Shown in pieces: positions 14,335 through 21,641 of a stretch of 32,049 nt of DNA. The DNA comes from Nitrospinota bacterium. GTDB lineage: Bacteria > Nitrospinota > Nitrospinia > Nitrospinales > JACRGP01. The notes under the pieces were generated by a model. That model did no database searches. It was not told where the DNA came from and worked only from the letters and a program-made list of their open reading frames with translations. A program made the translations under genes and the position numbers. The stretch lies in NCBI GenBank assembly GCA_016207065.1, contig JACQQK010000045.1, positions 1 to 32,049 of the forward strand, in the 5' to 3' direction. Numbering within the stretch: the stretch's first letter is position 1; each line of letters starts with the position of its first letter.

Positions 14335-16437
14335 ATGTCAAAAAAGAAATTACTAATCAATGCCGATCAACCGGAAGTGTGCCGCGCGGTAATCATAGAA
14401 GACGGTAAGCTGGATGAATACATTGTGGAGCATTCCACCCAGGAACTCATCAAGGGGAACGTTTACCTGGGGGTGATAACCCGCGTTGAACCCGCCATTG
14501 AAGCCGCCTTCGTCGATTACGGCGGAAAAAAGTACGGTTTTCTTCCCTTTAAAGATGTCAGAAGAGAATCTTACCGACATACAGGCGAAAGAAAGGCGAA
14601 ATTTAGAATTCAGGACGTCCTTTTCAAAGGACAAAAGCTGTTGGTGCAAGTGGTCAAGGAAGAGCGCGACGCCAAGGGGCCCACCTTGACCAACTACATC
14701 ACCATTCCCGGAAGGTTCCTGGTATTGATGAACGGGAGCGATTCGACCGGAATATCCAGAAAAATAGAGGACGAGGAGGAGAGGAAAAAGCTTAAAAAAC
14801 TCTTGGCGGATTTGGGGGTTTCGGAAAACCAGGGCGTGATCATCCGTACGGCGGGTCTGGGAAGGACCAAGATCGAATTGCAGAAAGACTTGCACATGTT
14901 GCAGAAAATAATGGAAACCATCGAGACCACGGCCGCCGGCCATGTGGACGCTCCGGCGTTGATTCACCGCGGACCCGACATGGTGGTCCGCACGGTCCGC
15001 GACCATTATACCGCCGATATCCAGGAAATCCTGATCGATAATCACCAGTCCTACAAGGCCCTGAAGGAATTTTTCAAACTCGTCATGCCCCGCATGCAGA
15101 GCCGGGTGAAACTGTATCAGGACACAAAACCGCTGTTTTCGCTTTACAACATCGAGGACCAAATCGAATCGATTTACAACCGGCGCGTTCCGTTGCCCTC
15201 CGGCGGTTCGTTGGTGTTCGACTCCGGGGAGGCGATGGTGGCCATCGACGTGAACTCGGGGAAAACCACCGGCGCCAGCGAGTTGGAGGAAACGGCGGCC
15301 AGGACCAATATCGAGGCGGCCACGGAGATCGGCCGGCAACTCCGTCTGCGCGACTTGGGCGGCTTGATCGTGATCGACTTCATCGACATGTTCCAGAAAA
15401 AGAACAAGAGCCTGGTGGAAAAGGAACTCCGGCTGGCCTTCAAGCAGGACAAGGCCCGCGTCAATATCTCCAGGATCTCCAAGTTCGGCCTGGTGGAGAT
15501 GTCCCGTCAACGGATGTCTTCTCCGGTCAAGGAGGGCGTTTTCGAGCGGTGCCGCGCTTGCGGCGGGGCCGGCTACGTCAAATCGCAGACCGCGATCGTC
15601 CTCTCCGTACTGCGAAAAATCCAGGAGTACATCGCGAGCGGCAAGGTGAAAGTCCTGGCGGTGGAGGTCTCCACGGAGATAGGGAATTACCTTCTCAATA
15701 ATAAAGTGAAATATTTGTTGAGCTTGCAGGAAAAACACAACCTGAAGATACAGTTCTCCTGCAAGGACGGTTTGTCCCACGAAAATTTCACTTATACCGT
15801 GGCCGAGAGAAGGGAAGAAAGAGTCCCCGAGGTAAAAACCAGGGAGGAACCGGAGTTCAAGGAAGAGCCTTTGGAGGAAGAGTCCTTTCCCGAAGCGGAC
15901 GCGCAAGCCCCGTCTCCGCCTGTCAGCGAAACGCGGACCGGGCCCGTCATGCCGGGCCGGTTCGTCGAGTTCCGCGCCTTGGCGAATCGCGCGGCGGCGC
16001 CGCATTCTCCGGCGGAATATCGTCCCTATGAAGGCGGGCCATTGACGGAAACGGTAGGGGGGGGGGCGTCCGAGATCAAGGCCCCCGCTGTTGCGAATGA
16101 AAGGCCGGCTCGCCGAGACCGGCGCGACTCGCGCCGAAAGGGCGACCCGCGGAAAAGGTTCGGGAGAAGGACGTCGGGCAGAAGACCCGCGCAGAACCGG
16201 GGGAGGAGATGGCGGTCCAATAATCCGGGGCAACCGGGCGCCGAACAACGGGGGGATTCTCCGGCGGCAATTCCTCAGGAACACGGGAATAATAATTCGG
16301 TTGCCAGTCCGGGCGATCCCGTCAGGGGGGAGGAAGCCCGGCCTTCCGCTCCGCCGGAAAACCCGGCGCGGTCCGAGCCGCAACCGTTCGCGGAAAACGC
16401 CTCCGATCTGGATTTTCGGGGAAACGCGGGGACCTGA
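14335..16437 (+). CDS. rne: RNase E/G family endoribonuclease
   Basis: 700 residues. The order is a small RNase-H-like N-part; an S1 RNA-binding domain (about 37-118, with GNVYLGVITRVEPAIEAAFVD); the 5'-sensor and DNase-I-like catalytic core, with metal-binding D305 (VAIDVNSG) and D348 (VIDFIDM); and the zinc-link CxxC at C406/C409 (ERCRACGGAG) that ties the dimer. Residues about 485-700 are low-complexity: acidic first, then an Arg-rich block (about 585-625), then Pro/Asn-rich. That tail resembles the unstructured RNA- and partner-binding part of RNase E rather than the short RNase G. The enzyme cleaves single-stranded AU-rich RNA in mRNA decay and in rRNA and tRNA maturation. An AAAGGT box precedes ATG 14335. 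A ten-G run sits inside the tail. The gene ends 8 bp from the convergent SUMF1-domain gene. Whether to name it rne or rng is uncertain. Confidence 0.95.
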   Translation: MSKKKLLINADQPEVCRAVIIEDGKLDEYIVEHSTQELIKGNVYLGVITRVEPAIEAAFVDYGGKKYGFLPFKDVRRESYRHTGERKAKFRIQDVLFKGQKLLVQVVKEERDAKGPTLTNYITIPGRFLVLMNGSDSTGISRKIEDEEERKKLKKLLADLGVSENQGVIIRTAGLGRTKIELQKDLHMLQKIMETIETTAAGHVDAPALIHRGPDMVVRTVRDHYTADIQEILIDNHQSYKALKEFFKLVMPRMQSRVKLYQDTKPLFSLYNIEDQIESIYNRRVPLPSGGSLVFDSGEAMVAIDVNSGKTTGASELEETAARTNIEAATEIGRQLRLRDLGGLIVIDFIDMFQKKNKSLVEKELRLAFKQDKARVNISRISKFGLVEMSRQRMSSPVKEGVFERCRACGGAGYVKSQTAIVLSVLRKIQEYIASGKVKVLAVEVSTEIGNYLLNNKVKYLLSLQEKHNLKIQFSCKDGLSHENFTYTVAERREERVPEVKTREEPEFKEEPLEEESFPEADAQAPSPPVSETRTGPVMPGRFVEFRALANRAAAPHSPAEYRPYEGGPLTETVGGGASEIKAPAVANERPARRDRRDSRRKGDPRKRFGRRTSGRRPAQNRGRRWRSNNPGQPGAEQRGDSPAAIPQEHGNNNSVASPGDPVRGEEARPSAPPENPARSEPQPFAENASDLDFRGNAGT
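16057..16066 (+). repeat. G10 homopolymer inside the RNase E tail
   Basis: Ten consecutive G encode GGG plus the first base of an Ala codon (TVGGGAS). Losing one G moves translation into a frame open to 16540 with a very basic product; gaining one reaches TGA at 16098-16100. Runs of this length are prone to slippage, and also to sequencing error. Confidence 0.75.
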
Positions 16438-16448
16438 CGGCGCCGTCA
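16435..16448. repeat. 14-bp perfect palindrome joining two convergent stop codons
   Basis: The palindrome TGACGGC/GCCGTCA begins with the TGA stop of the RNase gene and ends with the complement of the TGA stop of the minus-strand SUMF1-domain gene. It has no loop and no T-run, so it is a weak candidate terminator at best. Confidence 0.6.
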
Positions 16449-17180
16449 CGCCGATTTCGCGCAACGAAAACCCGTGTCCAGAGCGCGGATCGTGGGAGGA
16501 GCGAAGTTCCGGTAGAACAGCATGGCGAACTCCTTCATGAATCCGTGCTCGCTCCTTTGAATGGTCCCGCCGCGGATCACTTTTAACTTATCGCCGAAAT
16601 TCGGGTCCTCGAAGGCGGCGTTCGGATAGGCCAGGTAGGAACTGGCCGTCCATTCAGCGACATTCCCGTTTAGATCGTAAACCGCGTAAGGGCTTTTGTC
16701 ATTTTCGAAACCGCCGACGCGTTGGACGCTTTTGCCCAGATTGGCGTTTTCCCGGACAAACTCGTTTCCCCACGTGAAAATCCTTCCGTCCGTCCCGCGC
16801 GCCGACTTTTCCCACTCAAATTCCGTGGGAAGGCGTTTGTTCATCCACAGACAATAGGCGTCGGCCTCGTACCAGGAGACCCCTCGCACCGGTTCGCCCG
16901 GCATACCTCTCTCGTATTTCGCTTGCGGCTTGAAACGGAGAAATTGATCGTACGTCACTTCGTAACGGTCGATATAAAACGGCTCGACTTTGTATTTCTG
17001 CTGGGGTTGGGCGTTTCTGCCGGTGGTGCGTTCCGACAGGAACTGCGGCTCCGTTTCCCCCGCATGGGCTCCCAGCAGGAATTCCCCGCCCGGTATGAAG
17101 ACCATATCGGACGGCTCTTCCCGGCAGGCGGCCCCCAAAACGAGCGGGACGATTAATAAGAAGACAGCCAGCCGGTTCAA
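16446..17180 (-). CDS. Exported SUMF1/FGE-sulfatase-domain protein (second copy)
   Basis: 244 residues from TTG at 17180. That codon overlaps the stop of the preceding gene (TTGA), and the frame places the hydrophobic segment LAVFLLIVPLVLGAAC at the very N-terminus; a longer upstream reading gives an arginine-rich, unlikely leader. C19 could be lipidated, but the lipobox (LGAAC) is poor, so a lipoprotein or an ordinary Sec substrate are both possible. The SUMF1 domain follows: MVFIPGGEFLLG, EPFYIDRYEVTYDQFLRF, RLPTEFEWEKSARG, GNVAEWTASS, IRGGT and the closing TGFRC. As in the copy at 1610-2356, the FGE active-site Cys pair after GGT is missing, so formylglycine synthesis is unlikely. It is translationally coupled to the HmuY-like gene. 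Confidence 0.83.
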   Translation of the reverse strand: MNRLAVFLLIVPLVLGAACREEPSDMVFIPGGEFLLGAHAGETEPQFLSERTTGRNAQPQQKYKVEPFYIDRYEVTYDQFLRFKPQAKYERGMPGEPVRGVSWYEADAYCLWMNKRLPTEFEWEKSARGTDGRIFTWGNEFVRENANLGKSVQRVGGFENDKSPYAVYDLNGNVAEWTASSYLAYPNAAFEDPNFGDKLKVIRGGTIQRSEHGFMKEFAMLFYRNFAPPTIRALDTGFRCAKSA

Positions 17181-17890
17181 TCGAGATCCGGTTTCGCCGC
17201 GACGGTCTCGCGCGCTACGGGGACTGGAAAAACCCGTTCTCCGTTGGGCTGACGGACGTATTCTATCGTTATGCAGGCGGCCTCGTCGCGCGGACACAGC
17301 GCGGTAGCGCAGTCCGATTCGTTTTGATTGCAATAATAGTTGAGGATACGGAATTTCACGTAGCTCTGGTCGGACATCCGCGCGACGTAAACGTTTTTCT
17401 GGGATTCGATGTTGTGCGTGCGGGTGCGGTAGAGATACCAGTTCGAAAGGGACGGATTGCTCAGTTTTCCCCAGGCGTTCGTGTCCGCAAGATATCCGGT
17501 TTCAGGCGCCTCCTTGACCTCGTCGAAATCGACTTTCCCCAGGTTGACGACGCCGACGGTCCCCTGAGAATTGGTTTCCCCGCCGTTGGCGATGATTTTG
17601 GTCCGCTGAAACCCCAGGTCCCATTGGATCTCGTTCAACCGGGCCTTCTCTTTTTCCGGATCTTGAATCGAATAGGTTTTGCCGGTGGCAAAATCCAGGA
17701 GCGTCCAGACGTCCCTCGACGTGGCATTCACCCGGACCGTTGGATTGCCGACGGCGGCGGTTTCGGTCCGTTTTGGCGGCAAGGCCACGGTTTCGAAATC
17801 GACGATATTGTCCGTCATGTAGTTCAACGCGGCGTGAAACAGAAACGTGGCCACGACCAGCATGCCGAAGATGTTTAACGTGTTGTTCAT
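17177..17890 (-). CDS. HmuY-like exported protein
   Basis: 237 residues. An N-terminal hydrophobic segment (about 5-23) acts as signal or anchor. The core has the HmuY pattern: VWTLLDFATGKTYSI, then WDLGFQRTKIIANGGETNSQG, VVNLG and later YVKFRILNYY. HmuY proteins of Bacteroidetes bind heme at the surface, but the family is wide and most members are uncharacterised, so heme binding is not claimed. A C-terminal stretch carries four Cys within about 20 residues (YYCNQ, SDCAT, ALCPR, AACIT), which could form disulfides or hold a ligand. It is first in a two-gene unit with the SUMF1-domain protein, overlapping it by 4 bp, which suggests that the two products work together outside the cytoplasm. 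The start ATG 17890 lies within the palindrome ATGACGTCAT. Confidence 0.68.
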   Translation of the reverse strand: MNNTLNIFGMLVVATFLFHAALNYMTDNIVDFETVALPPKRTETAAVGNPTVRVNATSRDVWTLLDFATGKTYSIQDPEKEKARLNEIQWDLGFQRTKIIANGGETNSQGTVGVVNLGKVDFDEVKEAPETGYLADTNAWGKLSNPSLSNWYLYRTRTHNIESQKNVYVARMSDQSYVKFRILNYYCNQNESDCATALCPRDEAACITIEYVRQPNGERVFPVPVARETVAAKPDLD

Positions 17891-17933
17891 GACGTCATTT
17901 TAGCATAGGGGGGGCCGATTGAAAAATTCCCAA

Positions 17934-17983
17934 CGCGTAAATTTTACGCGCGCGCAAGACCGCGGGTCCGCAACTCCCGCGGT
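17934..17983. promoter_or_regulatory. Two adjacent inverted repeats in a divergent promoter region
   Basis: CGCGTAA (17934-17940) and TTACGCG (17944-17950) are perfect arms around 3 nt. ACCGCGGG (17959-17966) and CCCGCGGT (17976-17983) are perfect arms around 9 nt. They lie 44-93 bp upstream of the HmuY-like gene and 91-140 bp upstream of the unknown 219-residue gene, where operators would be expected. The second, followed by an AT-rich tail, could also form a terminator-like hairpin. Confidence 0.45.
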
Positions 17984-18073
17984 TGTTTAAATTATTGCTT
18001 TTTAACGGATTTGGTTTAAACTAAATTGATTGAGGGTAAGCGTTTTTGTCATTTCATTTAGATGGGAATTTAG

Positions 18074-18733
18074 ATGGTTAAAGATCGTCAATTCGATTTC
18101 AAGAAGGCCCAGATCGAGAATTTCATAAGGGCCGAATTCAAGAAAAAATTCAGCCGGAACGCCAGGATCTCCGTCCGCAAGCGCCAGAGGTTCATGGAGG
18201 CGACGACCAGGAAAATCGCCGAGAAGTTTGGCAAGGACGTATTATGCCTGGTGGATTTCACCAAACACGGGTTTGTTTCCCTGGTCTCCCCCTCGCACAC
18301 CGAGTCCACGGACAAGGGGAGACTGTTCCGGTCATTTTCCCATCCGCAGGTCTATTACACGTCCCATTGTTTGGAACGGTTCAGCCAGCGGACCGAGACC
18401 ATGGAGAATTGCGTCATTTCCCTGGACGCCTACCTGTCCGCCGCGATGATGACTTACGGGATGTTCGACGGATACCTCGTTTGCATGGACGGGGTGTTCG
18501 CTTACGAGTTGGAGGATGAGCGCCTGATCATAAAGACGTACATCAACCACGAACTGCTTACCGACACGCAGATAGAGAAGTTTTACGGACCCGAAACGTT
18601 CTTGTGTTTTGCGGACGACGCTATTACCGGCGACAGCGGCGAAAGCGATTTCATCCTCTTGGACGAACTGTCTCTTCCAGCCGGGGAAAACCCCGGGGAG
18701 GAAGAGAAGCGCGCCGTTTCTCCCGGGAAATAA
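18074..18733 (+). CDS. Protein of unknown family, possible DUF4258-like core
   Basis: 219 residues, no signal peptide or membrane segment, so cytoplasmic. The N-terminal 50 residues are very basic and helical (FKKAQIENFIRAEFKKKFSR, then RISVRKRQRF). A central motif YYTSHCLERFSQRTE (H98, R102, R106) recalls the H-x3-R-x3-R signature of DUF4258/BrnT-like small folds. It is followed by a helix, an MDGVFAYELEDERLIIKTYI beta pair and an acidic C-terminus (190-212). I do not recognise the family and claim no function. The start ATG 18074 has a GGGA about 7 bases upstream. The next gene, ftsE, is 102 bp downstream on the same strand, so it may lead the ftsEX operon. Confidence 0.75.
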   Translation: MVKDRQFDFKKAQIENFIRAEFKKKFSRNARISVRKRQRFMEATTRKIAEKFGKDVLCLVDFTKHGFVSLVSPSHTESTDKGRLFRSFSHPQVYYTSHCLERFSQRTETMENCVISLDAYLSAAMMTYGMFDGYLVCMDGVFAYELEDERLIIKTYINHELLTDTQIEKFYGPETFLCFADDAITGDSGESDFILLDELSLPAGENPGEEEKRAVSPGK

Positions 18734-18835
18734 GCGCCTTCGTCCCGCCGGTAGCGAATCAAGATCCAATACCCCCAGGCGTAAAATTCTTCTGTCGGGA
18801 AACCTTTAATCCGCTTTGTCTCAACCCCGCGCCCG

Positions 18836-19492
18836 ATGATCCAGCTTTATAACGTTTTCAAGACCTACGGCGGGAATATTCCGGCATTGGTGGACGTGTC
18901 GCTGGTGATCCGGGAGGGGGCCTTTGTTTTCGTGACCGGTCCCAGCGGCGCCGGGAAAACCACGCTGTTGAAAATCCTCTTCCGGTGGGAAAATTTCGAC
19001 AGCGGCCAGGTCCTGGTCAACGGGATGAATATCGGCAAGATCAAGGAGCGCAACCTCTATTTGCTCCGGCGCACCATCGGCGTGGTTTTCCAGGATTACA
19101 AGCTCCTTCCGCACCGGACCGTTTTCGAGAACATCGCCCTGGTCCAGCAGGTGGTCGGGGCCAGTTACAGGGCCCTGAAAGCCAGGACGTGGGAGGCCCT
19201 CAAAAGCGTGGGACTGTCGCACAAGAAGGACGCGTATCCCCTGCAACTTTCCGGCGGAGAACAACAGCGCGTGGCCATCGCCCGCGCCCTCGTCAATTCG
19301 CCCAAAATACTTCTTGCCGACGAACCCACCGGAAACCTCGACCCGGAAATCGCCCACGACATCGTGAAACTGTTCGAGCGGGCGAACGAGCAGGGGATGA
19401 CCGTGGTCTTCGCCACCCATAACCACGAACTGATCCGCAAGACGAATTACCCGTACATCGCGCTCAACCGGGGAAACATCGTGAGGGCTTGA
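18836..19492 (+). CDS. ftsE: Cell-division ATP-binding protein FtsE
   Basis: 218 residues, the usual length. Walker A GPSGAGKTT (35-43), Q-loop FQDYKLLPH, signature LSGGEQQR (138-145), Walker B ILLADEPTGNLD and the switch His in FATHNHELI mark a complete ABC ATPase. The FQDYKLL and VFENIAL stretches are typical of FtsE rather than LolD. FtsE binds FtsX at the septum and, by ATP-driven conformational change, activates peptidoglycan amidases through EnvC. No Shine-Dalgarno is seen before ATG 18836. The gene overlaps ftsX by 4 bp (TTGA), giving translational coupling. Confidence 0.96.
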   Translation: MIQLYNVFKTYGGNIPALVDVSLVIREGAFVFVTGPSGAGKTTLLKILFRWENFDSGQVLVNGMNIGKIKERNLYLLRRTIGVVFQDYKLLPHRTVFENIALVQQVVGASYRALKARTWEALKSVGLSHKKDAYPLQLSGGEQQRVAIARALVNSPKILLADEPTGNLDPEIAHDIVKLFERANEQGMTVVFATHNHELIRKTNYPYIALNRGNIVRA

Positions 19493-20406
19493 TTCAAACC
19501 GTGCGAAACTTGGCCGTCCATTTCAGAACGACGCTGAACAACCTCAAGTCCAACAGGCAGGTTTCATTCGTCACCATCGCCACCATCGCCATCGCCTTCT
19601 CCATCCTGGGGCTTTTTCTGGTGGTTTTCGTCAATCTCGATACGTTCCTGACCACCTGGAGCCGGGAGGTCCAGTTGGTCGTCTATCTTGAAGACGCCAT
19701 CTCCGGCAAGGAACGCGAGTCGTTGGAGAGGGTCATCGCCGGAAACCCCGAGGTGGAATCCGTCGCCTTCGTTTCCCGGGAAACGGCCTGGGAGAATTTC
19801 AAAAGCACGTTTTCCGCGAAGTCCGAGTTTTTAAAAAGCCTGGAGATCAACCCCCTCCCCGCGTCGTTCAACGTCCAGTTCAAGCAGACGCGCGATCGGG
19901 TGGAGAAAATCCGCCAGTTCGCGGAGACGTTGAGGAAGAGCCCCGGCGTCGAATCCCTGGAGTACGGCGAGAAATGGATCGGCCGTTTTGAAAAATTCAT
20001 GATTTTCTTGAAAGTGTTTCTCCTGGCGATCGGGGGACTTCTGGGATTGGGCTTGATCTTCATCATATCCAACACAATCAAGCTTTCCCTTTATTCCCGG
20101 CAGGACGAAATCGAGTTGATGCTCATGGTCGGGGCGACTCACGGCTACATCAAGACGCCGTTTCTGCTGGAAGGCATGGCGCAGGCGTTGATCGGCGCGT
20201 TGATCTCGGTCGGCGTGATCAAGTTTGTCCACCTTCACATGAAATTGCAGTTCCAGGACACCCTGGAGGCCATCGCGCGGGGAGGCGGTTTCCTGTTCGT
20301 TTCCTTTTCGCAGGTCTTGTTCCTATTGCTTGCGAGCGCCGCGGTCGGGTGGGCCGGAAGCTATTTGTCCATCAATCAATTTCTGAATTCCATTCAAAAA
20401 CGATGA
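19489..20406 (+). CDS. ftsX: Cell-division protein FtsX
   Basis: About 305 residues with the FtsX plan: a cytoplasmic N-tail; TM1 (about 25-47, FVTIATIAIAFSILGLFLVV); a periplasmic loop of about 120 residues (VQLVVYLEDAISGKERESLE and later SPGVESLEYGEKW), the part that contacts EnvC; then three more TM helices around SNTIKLSLYSRQDEIELMLMVGA, a very conserved FtsX stretch. The start could be TTG 19489 (overlapping the ftsE stop) or in-frame GTG 19501; a GAGGG at 19483-19487 is too close to the first and rather far from the second. It forms the inner-membrane FtsE2X2 complex at the divisome and ends in ATGA overlap with the envC-like gene. Confidence 0.95.
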   Translation: MIQTVRNLAVHFRTTLNNLKSNRQVSFVTIATIAIAFSILGLFLVVFVNLDTFLTTWSREVQLVVYLEDAISGKERESLERVIAGNPEVESVAFVSRETAWENFKSTFSAKSEFLKSLEINPLPASFNVQFKQTRDRVEKIRQFAETLRKSPGVESLEYGEKWIGRFEKFMIFLKVFLLAIGGLLGLGLIFIISNTIKLSLYSRQDEIELMLMVGATHGYIKTPFLLEGMAQALIGALISVGVIKFVHLHMKLQFQDTLEAIARGGGFLFVSFSQVLFLLLASAAVGWAGSYLSINQFLNSIQKR

Positions 20407-21587
20407 GGACCCGCGCGCCGCGCTCCATCCCTATCGCCGCCATGGCGCTGTTGATCGTCCAGTGGGTCCCCGCTTTCGCGGGCGACAACGTGGAGCGGTT
20501 GCAAACGCGGCTACAGGAGGAAAAATCCAAGCTGGAGCAATTGCGAAGCAAGATTGAAACGCAGGAAAAGAAAATGTCCCTGGTGGCGGAAAAGGAGACT
20601 TCCCTGCTCAGGACCCTCAGCCAGACCGAGGACCGCCTGAAACTCAAGGAAAAGGAGCTTGAGGTCTATAAATGGAACATACAAATCAACCGCGCCAAGT
20701 CGTTTAACCTGGACGCCGATATTCAGGAGTCGGAGCGACTGCTCGGCAAGCAAAAACTGGTTTTGGCCAGGAGGTTGCGGACCCTCTACAAGGAGGGGCC
20801 TTTGTTTCCCATCAAGGTGTTGTTCTCCGCGGAAAACATGAACGATCTTCTGCAACGGGTCAAATACATGGAGATGGCGACCTCCTACGACGCTTCCATA
20901 TTTCAGAGGCATTACGAAACGCTCCGGTCGCTGGAAGAGGAAAAGGAGAACCTCATGCAGACCCGCGCCAAGCTACTGGAGTTGGAACAAGAGGCGATAG
21001 CCAAAAAAGAGGAAATCAATCGGGAAAAAGAAGAGAAAGCCCGGTTCATGGACAAATTGAAGAACGAGAAGTCGATGGTCTTGCTGGCGCGAAAGGAGCT
21101 GTTCGGGGCGTCCGAGTCCCTGACGGACCTCATCATGAACCTGGAAAAAAAACTAGCGGAAGGCGAGGGGCTGAATATCATCGAGTCCAAAGGTTATCTG
21201 GAAATGCCCGTCCATGGAGCGGTCTTGAACCGTTTCGGAAAAAAAAGGGACAAGGATTATGACACCTATATTGTGTATAATGGAATCGACATCCGGGTCC
21301 CCAAAGGCACGTTCGTGCGCTCCGTTTTTGACGGCAAGGTGTTGTATGCCGGTTCCCTCGACGGGTATGGCAACATTATTATCGTCGGACACGGCGAAAA
21401 CTTCCATACCCTTTACGGGCATTTGGACGAGATCGTCACCGCCGTCGGCAAAAAAGTCCGGTCCGGGCAAATTATCGCCAAATCGGGCGATTCCGGCTCC
21501 CTGGTCGGCGAAGCGTTGTATTTTGAATTGCGCAAGGACGGAAAACCCATCGAACCCACGAGTTGGTTTCGAATGGCGAAAAAATAA
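20403..21587 (+). CDS. envC: EnvC-like murein hydrolase activator with degenerate LytM domain
   Basis: 394 residues from ATG 20403, which overlaps the ftsX stop. A signal peptide ends near WVPAFA (about 25). A long coiled coil follows (about 27-260), then a LytM/M23-like domain (about 275-394). The metalloprotease residues are largely gone: Y292 stands where the first Zn-ligand His of HxxxD should be (D296 kept), and the final HxH reads A371-L-Y373 in ALYFELR; H340 in LYGHL remains. This matches E. coli EnvC, whose inactive LytM domain switches on the amidases AmiA and AmiB, with the coiled coil held by FtsX. It is therefore an activator, not a hydrolase. No amidase gene is in the window. Gene order and overlaps support one FtsEX-EnvC complex made from one transcript. 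Confidence 0.93.
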   Translation: MRTRAPRSIPIAAMALLIVQWVPAFAGDNVERLQTRLQEEKSKLEQLRSKIETQEKKMSLVAEKETSLLRTLSQTEDRLKLKEKELEVYKWNIQINRAKSFNLDADIQESERLLGKQKLVLARRLRTLYKEGPLFPIKVLFSAENMNDLLQRVKYMEMATSYDASIFQRHYETLRSLEEEKENLMQTRAKLLELEQEAIAKKEEINREKEEKARFMDKLKNEKSMVLLARKELFGASESLTDLIMNLEKKLAEGEGLNIIESKGYLEMPVHGAVLNRFGKKRDKDYDTYIVYNGIDIRVPKGTFVRSVFDGKVLYAGSLDGYGNIIIVGHGENFHTLYGHLDEIVTAVGKKVRSGQIIAKSGDSGSLVGEALYFELRKDGKPIEPTSWFRMAKK

Positions 21588-21599
21588 TCCCCCTTGGGG

Positions 21600-21605
21600 T
21601 ATAAT
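21600..21605 (+). promoter_or_regulatory. Perfect -10 box upstream of ctpA
   Basis: TATAAT lies 13 bp after the envC-like stop and 36 bp before the preferred ctpA start, but no good -35 box is found at 16-18 bp. It may give ctpA-tsaD an internal promoter, and it supports the TTG start at 21642 over the earlier in-frame TTG at 21594. Confidence 0.3.
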
Positions 21606-21641
21606 GACGGACGTGACAAACCTTTTAGCGGAGAAGCCATC

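Noticed and set aside
14353-16464. A 703-codon open frame antisense to the RNase E/G gene
   Set aside because: It mirrors the codon structure of a certain gene, has no family motif, and is explained by high GC content.
20403-21587. Annotation as an active M23 endopeptidase
   Set aside because: The HxxxD and HxH ligands are replaced by Tyr and Ala residues.
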